The notes: generated by a model not told the origin, from the sequence alone. A DNA stretch of 64,000 nucleotides from Corbicula japonica (GCA_038501625.1 JAZAYU010000947.1:53209-117208), one strand, 5' to 3'. Shown: positions 24,204 through 37,914, numbered from the stretch's first letter. Numbers and translations are program-made.

Positions 24204-25689
24204 GTATATAAAACTTATGCAGTATTTTATTATAATTTATTAAAAAGTTCATAATGCATTGAAAACACACGATATTAATAGCATATACTGCTATCTAGTT
24301 TATCATCTTAAGTTTCAAACGATGTGACCTATACGTTTAAATCACATCGAGGGTCAGTATTTAATAATTTAGAATTCCCTACTCCTTGATTAAGCCAAGC
24401 TTCGTAAAACCCTTAATGAGATAGTAACATTTTGACCTTCGAGACCCAATTTGTATTGCTAGGATTTGCTTTAAAAGAATTCTTTAACATATTATAAGCG
24501 TTTTTAATGTATTTGTTATCTCCACACACGCAAAGTTTTAACCAATATTTAATAATACTATAGTATCTTCCGTTTATAAGATTTGATCTTCCGGTTTCTC
24601 CATCAATAACGTCACTTTGGGCTGATATCTTAACGACAAGTAACTTTTTGCAAAAAGCTAAATGTGTACGCTCAACCTGAGACCCAATTATGAACCCCCA
24701 AACCAAACTTCACTGGAATAATTGAGAACACGATAGTTCAACGTGAGTACAGTTTGTGGATTTTCATCTATTACATCGTTATTATATTGCAATATTTATG
24801 AAAAATCATACCGTCATGCAATAATTCTCATACTGATAGTACTTCCTATTACATATATCAATTTTGAATGTTCAGAAATGGTCTTATTTTGTATCAAGGG
24901 ACATATTTAGGTTCTTTATTTCATTTAGTTCATCATAACTTATTTGTATTTCTTTTACTGAGCTACCGGTTTTGTTCACAAATCCTTTGAGAAAATTCTC
25001 AGCTATACAATGTGAAAGATGGATTAAAACAGTAACTTAAAGTAGAAACTTACAGTCTGCAACGTATGTTATTTTTTAAATTTATTACAATTTATAAATG
25101 CGTTTTTTGAGGATTTTATTTATAAGAATCGTGAATTAAAAATTGTTTTCATTTGTGTCTTAAAAGACATAATATTTGGAAAGGTTTTGATATTTGATGA
25201 GACAGAAATCCAAATGTTCATAGCAAAAATCGTTTCAGAGAATTTCAGAGAGTTTCTTGTTCAAATAACATCTTTTAAGGATTATGTATGTTATACATTA
25301 AATATTTTATGTTAGAGAGAAAATTTTGAAATGGAAACTACATAGATCGACATACTGAGAATACTTAAACCATGTTTTAGATCAAAGCTGAAATAAATCA
25401 GAATTGAAGGTTCAGAATCCATATATTTTGTCTATACATTTTAGAGGTGACATATAAAAAACTCTGCAACACACTAGTCTTATGTCCCGCGCGCTTGAGT
25501 GCAAACAAACTGCAAATAACCGGGACATAACAGGCTTTTAGAAATATAAAGATACATGTCTACAAATTTCTCCAGAGGAAGTTTGTAAATTCGAGGTGAA
25601 AATTAACAATCATACTAGTGTCATTCACAATGATGTTCTACCTAATCTTAAATAGAAAAACATGTTTATATGTTTCATGCTATTTTCAG
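24204..25689 (+). other. Intron of pseudogene B
   Basis: Its first 160 bases resemble the start of the gene A intron (1083-1250), including the GAGGGTCAGTA stretch. The rest is AT-rich with no coding signal or family I/II fragment that I can see. Confidence 0.5.
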
Positions 25690-27522
25690 ATTTCAAGTTT
25701 CAAGATTCTTTTGTCCAAGAGAGTTATCCTGCCAAAGATCATAAAATCTCAAGCCCGTACATACAATGTCAAGATGAATTTACCAAACCAGATCCGTTGT
25801 ATCCATTTAACACTTTGCTTCAGGACACTGCATTCAACAGAGCCTATAGTTTTACCGACTGGAGACTTGCAGTCTTCTCCACAAAGGCTATACAAACATG
25901 ATATAAGTAAAATATAAACGAAACATGCAATTTCAGCAGCCTTGGCAGAACATTCATTGATATCTGGAAATACCTTTCGACGTTTTCCGATAAGAAATTT
26001 TGCAATATCAGGACAGTCAAGTTTTAAAGAGCAGAAATTTCTACGTGAAATTGAGGCAGCGGGAACTCAGCATGATTGTGAACAACATCTTAAACAATGT
26101 ACGGAACACGCACAAATATTCTCTTCACATGACACAAATTTCATCTCATTAGTCTAACAGAAAAATATACATCTGCAATATTGTACTGATCCATTTAAAA
26201 TAGTATATGCATGTACAATTCTATCTCTCTATAGACTAATGATAGCTGACGATGAAGGATTGAGCGTTGTGAATATTCACACAGGGCGACATGTAGAGCA
26301 GATGAAGACTCTGAATATACACACGGCATTTAGATATAGTATTGCTTCCGAATGACAAGGTTGCTGTGACGCTTCCTTGGGATGACACGATACAGATTCT
26401 AAGCACAAATAACATGTCATTTATCCGCAGTATACGGAACGAAAATCGTCCTTTTGGTATCACCAATCACCAAGATGAGATCTGTGTGGTCTGCTTACCG
26501 AAAAGCAAAAGGCCCGTTGTAAATATTTTGACTTGGAAAGTGTCCTTCTCAGAGAAATTGGATGTGAAGAGCTTAGAATTTCTCAGTTCGCTAGGATTGT
26601 TGTAAGCATGGATGCAAAATAACTGTATATAACAGATTACACATCGTGAATCAGATACTTCAACCATGACCAGTCAGGTGATTGCCAGGTACCATTTTTC
26701 AGGGGCAAATCCAAAAGCACGTACACTTTTAGATGATAGTTTCCCTGCTTGTGGTATCAGTAATTTCAGAAAGTATTCATGGCAATCTTACCATTTACCA
26801 CATCTCCGCGCACCAGCAACAAGGATACGAACTAAAATTAGATGAATGTTTTAAAATTTAGTAAATGTATTGCTTATCTAAAGCAAGTTTATCTTCCCAG
26901 AATTCCTAGTAGATCTAATAGATTAAGCATCCGCCCAAAAGCATACACTGACCACTAGCTATTAGACACTTGTTGCTTGTAAACAAAGGAGTCAAGACAC
27001 ACCTTGTGTTAGTAGTTTTATTTAACTTGACTTCGAGACTTGAATGTCACCACTCGCAACCGGACAATATTACAAATGTGATGTACGCATTATATGCATT
27101 GATCCTGTAAAATATCGAATCTACGTTATAGTTCACGGCCCCCGGTTACATAATCAAAAACCATTAACGTGCATTGTTTGCAAAAAAACAAGTTAACATC
27201 TAGGACAGCTGATGAGAAGTTAGCCTCCCTAGAAGCTGAAACGAAGTTACTATCTTATGACACTTCCGAAGATTTAGTCTTATTGAAATATAGAATGAGG
27301 TTACCTTCTCTTGAAACTGAAACTTATGACGAGATAGTTGGAACAAAATTTCCTTCTCGTGAACTTGATGGAAATTACATTCTATTAAAACTGAAAAGAA
27401 GTTGACCTCTTTTGAAGGTGAAAAAAAGTTGACAACTTTTAAAGATAAAAAGAAATCGACCACTCACCAGTCAGATAAGAGGGGTACAAACTCGAAACAA
27501 AATACTTGTCAATTGATATAAC
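25690..27522 (+). pseudogene. Pseudogene B, propeller exon with stops and frameshifts
   Basis: Acceptor AG at 25688-25689. The first stretch reads DFKFQDSFVQE to FTKPDPLYPFN, then stops at 25899. Recognisable propeller text continues in changing frames: RLMIADDEGLSVVNIHTGR (about 26240), NDKVAVTLPWDDTIQIL (about 26345), PFGITNHQDEICVVCLPK (about 26450), QVIARYHFSG and KARTLLDD (about 26680-26730). After a gap of unrelated sequence (about 26870-27150) the charged tail follows (ADEKLASLEAETKLL). A single unit (ALAEHSLISGNT, about 25940) is all that matches gene A's long array. Many independent lesions show long inactivity. Confidence 0.82.
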
Positions 27523-27879
27523 ATCTAACAAAAAGACTACAATAATGTTGGCTAAAGATGAAACCTGCTTGTGAATGTTTTATCTTGGATTATTTATCTG
27601 TGTTTAAGGAAACTGAAATCCAAAGTTTCAATTGTTGTGAAGAGGATCTCTTTCTGTTTGCAGATTAGAACTTTTAATAATGTTCACAGGTTTGCAGATT
27701 AGAACATAAAATAATGTTCACAGGTTATCACTGGTACAATGCACATAAAATTAAGAAATATTCGCTCATCTTTTGTAACTTGGCACCAAATCCTGCAAAA
27801 TTAACTCTCATGCTCAAACTTAAGATTTAAGCGTTCTGCTCATGTCAATTTTCCTTCAAATCTATTCCAAATCCAAATT

Positions 27880-28230
27880 CCATAACCTCGAATATCTTAG
27901 GTGTTGTTAAAAACAGAACACTAAATCTGCAAAAAAGAAGTCAAATCTGTTCCTGTTTCAAAATATCTCCATCCTGGAAAGAAAACAATATTTTACAATG
28001 CTTATTTTACCCCAATTATTGATTATGAGTTAGTTTCATGGGGCGTTTGCTAAAGAAGAATGTTAGATTAGGTCTTCAAATTTCATCATAATTTTGCAAA
28101 ACTAATATTTCCAAAACGAGCTCACTTAATATGAACTAAGGCACTGCCTCTCTCGGAATCGAAGAATCAAACGTGATGGATATCGTATGTTTAACAGTAA
28201 AACAAAGAAACAAGTCATCAGTTGTTGTTT
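27880..28230 (+). mobile_element. Possible degenerate LINE reverse-transcriptase remnant
   Basis: The translation around 27960-28065 reads ISILERKQYFTMLILPQLL, then a stop and FHGAFAKEE. This is like the RxxFYNALILPHxDY..VWG segment common near the end of non-LTR RT domains. There are several stops and frame changes. Low confidence. Confidence 0.3.
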
Positions 28231-29608
28231 TACTTTGAAACCAAAACTGGTCAAGGTTTTAAGATTTAACACAATATCTTAATGAGGTGAATTCTTAAGA
28301 GAAGTTTGAAAAATCCCGGTGAGAAGTTAAAAACACCAGTTTGCCTGTAAACTTTTATTAAACAGCACCAAAATGTGATCAAAATGTTAGGCTGGCTGAT
28401 GGCATTGGAAATAAAGACTCATAAAATTAACAAGGTAGATTGTAAAACATCATTCCACAACACCTAAAATTCTGAGTTGGAATATGGTGACACCAATGAC
28501 AGAGAAAGTAGCAAAGCTTGTTATATTCTTTGAATATTCAAGCTTGAAATAAACAAACATAATTTTGGGTCTGAGGACTAAAGATAATACTGTGAGTCTG
28601 TGAGTGACAGTAGAGCAATTTATTGTCCGAATCGAATGACACATTCAAATAAGTCCATGAACAAAAAGCATATGCTGAAGGAGTCTATTCCTATTTTCTA
28701 TGGTTCCATTAAACAGCAAATTATATTCAAAACAAAATTATACTGATGGTGTTGTTCAGTCACTGTTTGTTGATGAGATCTACAGTAAAACGTTTTTTGT
28801 ATTATTTGATATCACAATCACACAGTATAATTGTATTGACAATTATTTTTCTTGTTCATTAACATAACATCCCAAGCAGCACCTTCTATTGCATGAATAA
28901 GTGGTGGAAGAAATAAATATGTAGGTTGTATGCTCCCTCTACTGTCTAGGACTGTTAAACTGATCTCCCACAGCATTCTATTTGAAGCTGTTTTCCTGAA
29001 ATATTAAATTCGACAGCCAATTAATTTACTTTCAAGAATAATTTGATAAATTAATTTGATGACAGTCAAAATTGATTTAAACTATTTAGACACTTAAAAA
29101 TAAAATTTGTCAAATACATTGATTTTTGTGCTCTGATAATTACTTCATGTATCCTGACTCTTGCCTTACTCTATGGAGACTTTTTTATCACATGGACAAC
29201 AGTATAGTTCCACGTCAGCTTAACTTATTTGGGGTCTGATCTGGATCTAAACTGTGCCTCTTGGTCAGAAATAAACTCATAAATCTAAACGTTAGCAGTA
29301 TAGATCCTGATCAAACTGCACATGTAAGCCAGCTGAACTGGATATACACAGGTCACTAATTTGATAAAGGGTGTATTCATGAAGTAAAATGCCAAAAGAA
29401 ACCAACACAATAACTTATGTTCATTCACTGGTAGATTCAGTATGATGTTATACAGTATTAGTATCAGTATTAGTGTTATACATTCATGCAGCTCTATTAC
29501 ATGAAAATAAATAACAGTTGCAGTTAACAGTGAACAATTCATACTGTTGCCATAATTTATTTATTACATGTAGGGGTCTTTTTATGAAAATCTCATAAAA
29601 CAGGGGGT

Positions 29609-29810
29609 CCAACGTATTTAGTTTTTTCGGAAACGTAAGTGAGGGACATGTTCTCTGCGGAACAAAATCGCGGAAAATTGTGTGTTTTGGTGCATTGCAG
29701 GAGATATTTTGACCTGGTACATGTAAGTAGATTTAAATCAATTTATCGTAATATAAAAACGCCTACCCGGAGGCCAGATGTGTAAGCTCCACTCGGTTTT
29801 TTGGACTGTG
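29609..29810 (+). mobile_element. Solo end of the inverted-repeat element seen at 54470-57651
   Basis: It starts CAGGGGGTCCAACGTATTTA and follows the left arm of 54470 for about 200 bp (TGTTCTCTGCGGAACAAAAT, AGATATTTTGACCTGGTA, GTGTAAGCTCCACTCGGTTT), then breaks off. No opposite arm is seen nearby. Confidence 0.8.
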
Positions 29811-30794
29811 AAAAATAAATAAATTTTCAAATACCAATTAATAGACCCTTTTCACATTGCTCCGTCTCGGAACGGATTTTCCGATGTTTATTGAAATGTG
29901 ATTACAAAACGAGGCGCCGTATGCCGACTTGCATATTAATAGCAGTGATCGGCGTCAACGTCATAAACACGTGGTTTGCGCACCACGTGGTACACAAAAA
30001 GCCAAAGGTAGTACAAGCAACTCTTAACAATAAAGGCAGATAGTTAACAAGTATACGCTGTAAATGGTCAGAAGGCTAAAGTGACAATTGAAGAACGTTC
30101 TCTGTATTTATGAAATACATGTATTAACAGTAAATGCTGTAATATATCTTCCTGATAAATAAATAAAATGTTGAAATAGCTCGGATTCTGGTATACCAAA
30201 GAAATAATTCTACATTTGGTCCCTTTCATAATCAAAGCTTTCTAGCCTTTAACTCCGTGATGCCCATGATAATCTATCAAAAGCACTATTTTAGACCCTG
30301 ATCTCGTGTTCTGGTTGATGTGGATCTAAACTAGTTGCACTAGAGATGAAATATCCACCAAGCGAAGCGTTAAATTTCGGTTAATTGTAATAGAGCTCCG
30401 AGGCAGGCATTAGTTCATATGTTTTTAAGCATAGTGTCCAAACAGGTTTTTGGCAATAATATGAGTCTACAATGGTGATTATATCAAGAACAGTATCATG
30501 GGTTCAAAAAATGCACATTTTGTGTACAATAAGCATGGAATTTAGGCGATGAATTATTTTATTTTCTTAAATAACCAACTCTTAATGCTTAGGAAGTCTA
30601 CATCCCTCTGTGAACTGATAATACAGCATCTCTCTCTCTATGCAGTAGGAAAGAAAATAGACCGGCTTTAATAAACATTTTGTCCAAGCATGAAAAAAAT
30701 ATAAAAAAGACAAGCAAACTTATTATCAGACTAGTAGCTAGTGTACAAAAAACAGCAAGCTGTGGGATATGTTAATAAATTAATAAAATAGAAA

Positions 30795-30925
30795 ACTTTA
30801 AAAGTCGCAAAACACGACATAAATCAAAATATTGCAGTCTCTGGTTGATTGATTGGGAATACATATTACTGTCCAAGCTGCTTAAGCCCCGGGTACTCAG
30901 TCTTTAAATAATAAACATCGGATTA
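30795..30925 (+). repeat. Dispersed repeat family II fragment
   Basis: It contains AAATATTGCAGTCTCTGGTT, CATATTACTGTCCAAGCTG and AAGCCCCGGGTACTCAG, in family order. Confidence 0.55.
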
Positions 30926-32468
30926 CGATGTATACCTAAAATGTATAGCTCTCTCAGAAATGATAATAGATACTGTCATTTTCATAAATCCAATGTTTTC
31001 CTTGCATATGCGGTCAATTAGCATATCTTCTGACACATTCATATTGTCCATAACAACAATGCCGAATTGTTCTTTTTCTGAGTCTGATTTTTTCTTAAAC
31101 ACGTTCTTTGCTTTCCGACATTATGTATGCACTGTTGATGGTAGTACAGCATCGATTGTTTGTACTGCCTTTCTCAGCGGCTTATCAGTCGGTGCTATTT
31201 TTAGAAACTAATCTTATCTGACGATCACTGCTATAGCAAATGCTAAGTATTTTAGAAGAAGTGTTTGCTATAATGTACTGAAAGCTGTGCATTTAACAGT
31301 GGTATTTTATCAAACTGTAATAAACCAAATTGCCTGTAACATAATTGACATCCGTTTTTATAACAATGGTGAATATGTTTTTATCGACGGAATAAAAGCA
31401 GTGACCACCGCAAATATAAACGTAATGAAGCAATTATTAACCTTTAGCCCGCTGGGGCGAATATTAAGCTTTTTCAAACAATTTATTAAGTTACTGCGCG
31501 CTCATCTGCATTGTTTGTAAAGCATAGTATATGCAGCAAATTTTGAAAGTTTTGTCATCGATACCAATGTTTTCAACTCCCGAACATTTAACTGTACCGG
31601 TAGCTATCTACTCTGTCCGAAGCATTGATTTGTGCCCTATAAGCTATACTTGATTAACCCAGAACATAAAGAAATAGCAACGTCAGTTTTAATCAAGCCT
31701 ACAGTGCAGTACGTCTTGCAATATAGTGCACTTCGCGAAAGTAGCGAAAATATAAATGACCGCAAAACAGCCGATTATACGGTAATAATTTACTATTGAT
31801 CGATCCTGAAAGGGCATATCTAGTCAGGCTTTAATAGCAAAATGTAACTCGATTGTTTTGTTTGTGGCTTTAAATTAAAAGAGAATACAAATACTGGCGG
31901 ACTTTAAGAGCATCAGTCTATTTCTTGTGCTAATTAAGTTTGTCTAACAATCAAACTCGAGAAATTCAACTCATGAAAGGCTTATGTTTAATCTATGGCA
32001 ATAATCGAGCGGAGTGTTTCCAGGATATTTTAATAAAATCGAAAAACGCTGCTTTGCCCGTTTCTTTTCAAACATTTCTTATCCCCACTTCAAGTTTATT
32101 CTTAAAGAAAACTGTGCACGTGATAGACTTATGTGGTCAACTCTTGTTAGCAAGATTTATTATACAGCAGTTGTCTAGTAAGAATAAACATCCTGTTAAT
32201 TTGTGTCACTTTATCCATAGCTAGAGGCTAGTGTTTCTAAACTTTTCGGCAGGCCGGTCATTGGCCGATTTTCTGGAATAATGTCCGATTGAAATACCAG
32301 AATTGGTATAAATATCGGTAATGAATAGTGGCCCATAAATTGTTACAAAAATTACGTACATGTACAATTTTTCACAGCTTAATTAGCAATTAACTAATGC
32401 AAGTTCGTGTAGATTTAAGAATTACCACGTCCTTAAAGAATATAATAATATTTCCAACAAATATAATA

Positions 32469-33221
32469 CTGTATAAGTACTAATATTGATGGAGGTTTAA
32501 TTTTGGCGATATTGGCGGTCAGGGTCTGTTGCGCCAATATAAAACACCGCAAAAAAAATCCCCGTCAATTCAAAACAGCGCCAATTTAATATCAGGAAGG
32601 TAGATAACTATGATACATTATTAGATATTTTGTCGCAGTTTCCTCCCTTGTTGAAGAAAGATTGTTGCATGTTTCTAAATTATGAATATTCTTTAAATAA
32701 AAACTTTAACAACTCGAAACAAGAGTACATGAATGTGTTTTTTATTTCTTTAGGCATAGCCAGAAGGAGTGTTATTTGGCCCTTGTCGTCCATTCATTTC
32801 AGCGGCACTTGTATACAACTTGAAAAAGAGGCATTCTAGAGTTATAGCTTTTGTACATGTAGTAAATTAAATCGAGTTTGTTTCAATATATCATAAAAAC
32901 ACGCTTAAAAAATAATTTAATATTATAAAATCGAACAAGTAGGTAAACTTATAATGCGTCAACAAAGGCATATAATTGGAATATAAAATAAAGCAATCAA
33001 GTACTGTATTTGATAGCTGCGATAATGTTTTCACACTTCAAATTTAACCATAGAATAAATGCGACGTTTACCTTTCTCTTTCATTGTCTAATTTCCGCAA
33101 TTTTTAATCAATGGTTTTATTTTGGCGGTCTGGCTTGTTAGCGCCAATATATGACCCCGCCAATATAAAACACTTTAAAATACGCCAACATTTGACACCG
33201 CCAACATTTAGCGCTATACAG
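32469..33221. mobile_element. TA-target inverted-repeat element, about 753 bp
   Basis: It begins CTGTATAAGTAC and ends GCGCTATACAG, flanked by TA at 32467-32468 and 33222-33223. GGCG(C/G)CAATAT-type words recur in inverted orientation within 150 bp of each end. Its outermost CTGTATA matches the element at 23182-24024. Confidence 0.7.
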
Positions 33222-33985
33222 TATCGTGTTACAGAGCATGATATGATCGACGTATACAACATTTATGTAAAGCTAATAGTTGCCTTCCAAAAATCCGAGA
33301 GTAAATACATGTTTAATTAACTAAATTATCCACTTAAAATCACTATGGGCACTGCTGGCGATTAATGTTTTGACTTATTACGTCACGTTTGAAATGCATG
33401 GGATGCTTGTGAATTACAACAAAGACGCCGACCACCGTAGACTTCAAATGTCGCATGCTGCTCCAATAAATTGATCAAATAATGTTTCTGTCTACAACTT
33501 GAAAATCATTAATCTGTTGGGATGTTGTAGGATATCGCCCGTGAGAAATAATGTCGTAAGATAGGATTGGACTGGGGGTCAGAACAGTGAAATGCGCTGA
33601 ATGCGGGGATCGGAAGTCACTGTTCGTGCGAACCGGAAGTCGGAGAATATTTCATTTTGAGGTGTCCGATTGGGATTTCAAAATTTTAGAAACACTGCTT
33701 GAGGCTATATAATTTCATGCTTCGGTATGGATTGAAAACATTCCAATAGTTTCAAATAAACAGTTCCTATAGGAAGATCAACGAGGGCAATATGATCGTT
33801 TCAAATATTTTAAGAGTCAAGTAATTCAGTAAAACTTTCTCTGCATTGCGTTATAATCTAATGTGTAATGATGCAGCCAAGCACAGATCTATTATGCCTC
33901 GTTCTGAAATTCGGAGATTATGTGGTAGCAACAAACAGATTCTTGATTAAGAGCAATTATTCCTGAAATCTGAAATACATATTAA

Positions 33986-34674
33986 GGCATTGCCACACTC
34001 CTCCCAATACTATTCATCAATAAAATAAAAATCATCAAATCTCAGTAATGACAAAATGCCATTCAATGAAACTTTGCACAAATGAAAGTTACTAATGTAT
34101 CTTTATTTTGCATAAAGAAAGACAAAATAGAAAAGTAAAGAAACAAAGCTAGACCTAAAAATTCCTTGAATTCTATTTACATAAATTCACAAAAACTAAG
34201 CGATGCAGAACATAACTTAAAATTCCCTCGTGAGCGCAATGATACTGACAAGAAAATGTTGTGTCCTTTGTAAAAAATGTTCAACTATTAAAAGAGAAAT
34301 CAGTGATTGTCATCCGTTTACGCGACCAGGAATTGAAGGTCAAACACACTTTTACTTATATCTCATAAAGTTTACATAAGTAAATCATGAGGACACAATA
34401 AATTGTTGTCAGTATTATATTACTCATGTGGGCATTTAAAATGATGTTTTGTGTTCTTTAGTTTTTGTGAATTTATGTAAATAGAAGTTGAGGGAATTTT
34501 TAGATCTCGCTATTTTTCTTTACTTTTCTAATATGTCATACAATCTGTAAAATAAAGATACATTAATAACATACACTTGTGCAAAGTTTCATTTAACAGC
34601 ATTTATGCCGTTATTGAGATTTTGATAATTGTCTTTTTATCGATGAATAGAATTGGGAGGAGTGTGACAGGCCC
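33986..34674. mobile_element. Fold-back element at a TTAA target, about 689 bp
   Basis: TTAA lies at 33982-33985 and 34675-34678. The ends GGCATTGCCACACTCCTCCC and (inverted) GGGCCTGTCACACTCCTCCC match. The two halves stay complementary nearly to the centre, for example ATTTACATAAATTCACAAAA against its complement near 34460. No coding capacity. Confidence 0.85.
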
Positions 34675-34840
34675 TTAAGTGGTAAACACGGCTTCGCCGT
34701 GCTTCCTATTTAAATCATTCTAGACTATACCTAAATTTTTGAATATGAAATGTAATAATTTTATTTGTTGCAAAATGAAGCATTATTCAGATAGCATTTG
34801 GTAAACACGGCTTTGCCATGCCTCAAATTTCAACTTATAT

Positions 34841-34890
34841 TGGCAGAGTAGCTGTATGTTTTATCTGAGAACCTTGGGTTCGAGTCCTGA
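34841..34890 (+). repeat. tRNA-derived SINE-like fragment
   Basis: Box A-like TGGCAGAGTAG (34841-34851) and box B-like GGGTTCGAGTCC (34876-34887) occur at about tRNA spacing. No cloverleaf closes around them. It lies next to a family I tail. Confidence 0.5.
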
Positions 34891-34929
34891 TTAAGTATAC
34901 ACATCTTCAATGCCATTAGCTGGTCAGAT

Positions 34930-35150
34930 TTGCACCCTAGAACCTGGTTTAAACCCCCAGTGGCAATTTAATTTGCTGCTGACCGTTCCAAGGCGGTAAC
35001 CCCTCAGGTTCTTATTTTTGTTGTTTGTGGTGTCTTTTTTTAAACTGATCATTTTATAAACCATGCTCTCTCCCTCTCTTCTTCTTGACTGTGTGGGGAG
35101 GCTGTTTTTTCTGAATGTGGCGACTCCTGATATGCATATTCACCTTTTTT
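34930..35150 (+). mobile_element. Family I retroelement 3' tail fragment
   Basis: It runs from GCACCCTAGAACCTGGTTTA through CTGACCGTTCCAAGGCGGTA and the CTGTGTGGGGAGGCTGT block to CCTGATATGCATATTCAC. Confidence 0.8.
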
Positions 35151-35324
35151 CATTTGACCAATTCTGTCCAGTCTACTAGATCCATAGTTAATTCAACGCA
35201 ATACCGAATCGCTTTCCCACAACAAATTCAAACGGAAGCAATCGATATTATCATATAAACTGCAATTTCAAACTTACTGTTCGTGTTGATAATTGCAGTA
35301 AAAAATAAAAAAAGTAAATTTTTT

Positions 35325-35784
35325 AGGTCAGCGTACACTATTGCGTTTCCCTATATGTTCTATATAGAGTCTTGGGAGTCTCCTTGATTTATTTATTCTT
35401 AGACAACATCAGGCATGGTCTTCTGATGAAGTTTGAATATAAATCTACATAAAAACATAGATGAAATACCACCAGGACCGTAGGTTTCTACCTCAAATTT
35501 CACTTTGAAGACTACAACCCTTGCCTATTGACTAAATTTACTTGTAGCTAACCTGTTTATAGGCATTATTTTAAAAGTGATTTTTTTCTTATCCAAAATG
35601 TTTTGGATAATGATTTTTGGTTCCAACAGCTGCAGAAATACACACTTTCTATTTTTAGAAGGAGTTTTATTTTTTCCTTATTTCCTTAGCTATATTGGCT
35701 AATGTTTCTATAGAGTCTTACGGGTTTCCCCTAACTTTTTTTTAACCAACCGGGAAGCAGCTTTTATTTGGTGTACGCTGACCT
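35325..35784. mobile_element. Short inverted-repeat element, about 460 bp
   Basis: AGGTCAGCGTACAC at the left end is matched in inverted form by GTGTACGCTGACCT at the right end, with TAGAGTCTT words inside both halves. The flanking target duplication is not clear. Confidence 0.65.
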
Positions 35785-36339
35785 TCAATGTTGAGCATGC
35801 TGGTGAAACCGGTGTATATGTCACTTTCTCACTCTGTATATCAATTAACACAACGTATATGTACGTGGTTGGCATCGCTTATGTGGACTCTACTGTTAGA
35901 CTCTTACTCTGTGACATTTTAAGAGATCCGTAATTGTAAACAGTTTAAATCCTTGAAAAGTATGTACCTTTATACGGAATAGACCCTACGATTCGCAAAG
36001 CTCATCGAAATCGTGTGGATTCCGATTACGTTATTGCGCATGAGCAAAAAGGAGAACCTTGAAACTTTGAAATCGTGTCGCAAAATATGGGTTCTGATTC
36101 GACAATATGACTTTCATCCGGGAGCAATAGTCCATATGGCTTTCTTCCAGATTTTAAAACTGAAAAGCCGCCATTTTGTTTCTCGATTCACATTTCTTCT
36201 TCCATATGTTAGATAACAATTAAGATTTAACTCGCCAAAAAATTAAGGTAAATAAGTTTCTACATTTATTATAAGGCATTTTAAACTCAACACATCAGTT
36301 TTGTAGTTTTTAATATCATGTGAACTCGTTTTGTCTTAA

Positions 36340-36640
36340 AGTTGAGCACGACAAATATGAGAATATTGCAGGCTCGGTTTGATTGCGCCTTTTCATGGAC
36401 TCCATTACGGAAGTGCATATTACTGCCCACGCCGACTAGCCCCGGGTTGAGCGCAACTCAATTTTTACACCAATAAACAGTACAATACAATTTTGATCCA
36501 TCCCAAACGATCAAATGCATATGACGGTAAACATGGAACCTTAAATGCTGTATTTTCCATGTACAGCGGCATTTCCATTTCTTCCCAAGAACAGGCTCAA
36601 TGAAAACGAGCATGCAACATTTTAACATGTGTCGTGATTG
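36340..36640 (+). repeat. Dispersed repeat family II, longest copy
   Basis: It contains ATATTGCAGGCTCGGTTTGA, CATATTACTGCCCACGCCG, CCCCGGGTTGAGCGCAACTC, TTTTGATCCATCCCAAACGA and a GGTAAACATGG segment in order. It is the best reference copy in the window. Confidence 0.65.
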
Positions 36641-36869
36641 GTGATTTTCAAAGTTCTCTTTCATTTTTTTAATGAGTTTTTCTTACAAAAGTGAGTATTA
36701 AGTAATAAAAAAATTAAATTTGTTACATATATTGAACATAGTAGAATATTGTGTGATTTACAGGTAAAATTTTTTGCATTCATTCATTATTTTAGAGATC
36801 ATTCCGTATAATGCGATTACGATTATTCTGCCACCGAAATTTTCGCGATTTTGAATAATGAAGTAAAAA

Positions 36870-37110
36870 AGGTTAAATAAGCATTTCATGAATGCCACAT
36901 CCAACAAACTCAGCCTCCCCACACAGCCAAAAAGTAGAAAGGAGAAGAGTGCAATTTATTACAATAATCAGATTCAAAATACACGCCATAAACAATTAAC
37001 TAATGTGAAAACTCGAGGGGTTTCTTTTTGAATTTAAAGATGGGTTTAACGAATAACCGGGAGAAATTAATATTGCATTTATTTCCTTAAGTTTATAAAA
37101 AGAAAAAAGA
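36870..37110 (-). mobile_element. Family I retroelement fragment
   Basis: It starts GAATGCCACATCCAACAAAC, with the CAGCCTCCCCACACAGCCAA block, and jumps at about 37030 to part of the RT frame (ACGAATAACCGGGAGAAATT). It is internally deleted. Confidence 0.65.
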
Positions 37111-37289
37111 AAATGACCTGACAATGTCATATTGTTCAACCAAGTAATATCTGATTAAATATAACACTATCCTGATAAGTCGGTATTCAGTTAAGTAAAA
37201 TACCCCTAGAGTGGAAAACTGTTTTGGTGTGATTTTTGTCTGGTGAAATTGTTTAATACTGTATGGCACTATTTTGAATCAAAGTGAAT

Positions 37290-37720
37290 TATGCATATCA
37301 GTAATTGCCACATACAGAAGACACAGACTCCCCAACCTTTAAAAAATAAGAGAGGAAATAGAAAAGAGCGTTTAAAAATGACCAGTTCCAAAACAAACAC
37401 CACAAACACTTGTTAAAAATGGGACCCAGAGGGACAATTTGCAACTTTTGGTTTAAACCAGGTTCTATGGTTTACCGACTTCACACTTCTCTCATGAACA
37501 ATCAAGTATAAGTTGTCGTGGTGAAGTAACTCCAACCCTCCTATCACTTTGACAATGTTACAAACAAACACACACAAACATATAAAACATAAGAAGGTTA
37601 AGGCATTGTAAAGTAAAAGGGCGTTTTCTCAATGACCTAACAGATACCAGATCACCAAGATTAAATAAGCAAGAACACGATCAAAAAAGGGATAAAAGGA
37701 TCGAGCTTCTAGATTCTTGT
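37290..37720 (-). mobile_element. Family I retroelement 3' end fragment
   Basis: This is the inverted tail from ATGCATATCAGTAATTGCCA through ACCAGGTTCTATGG to the GCAAGAACACGATC part that follows the RT frame. It reaches the edge of the coding part only. Confidence 0.7.
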
Positions 37721-37914
37721 GTTTGCTTTTTGTATCAGGAAATAATCATTCCGACAAAGTTTTGTTAAAATTAAAGAAACAATGTAGGGTCTGTTATGCT
37801 TTGGTTGAACTAGTAACCTCGAATACAACCCCAAACAAGTATAAGCCTATTGTATTAAATGGAAATTGTAATATTGTAATTGTGATCTTAATTAATTCGT
37901 TATATTCTATGTAA

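Noticed and set aside
30960..32224. Three open frames of 77-94 codons
   Set aside because: No recognisable domain, no splice support and no paralogue in the window. Kept only as a note in the intergenic description.
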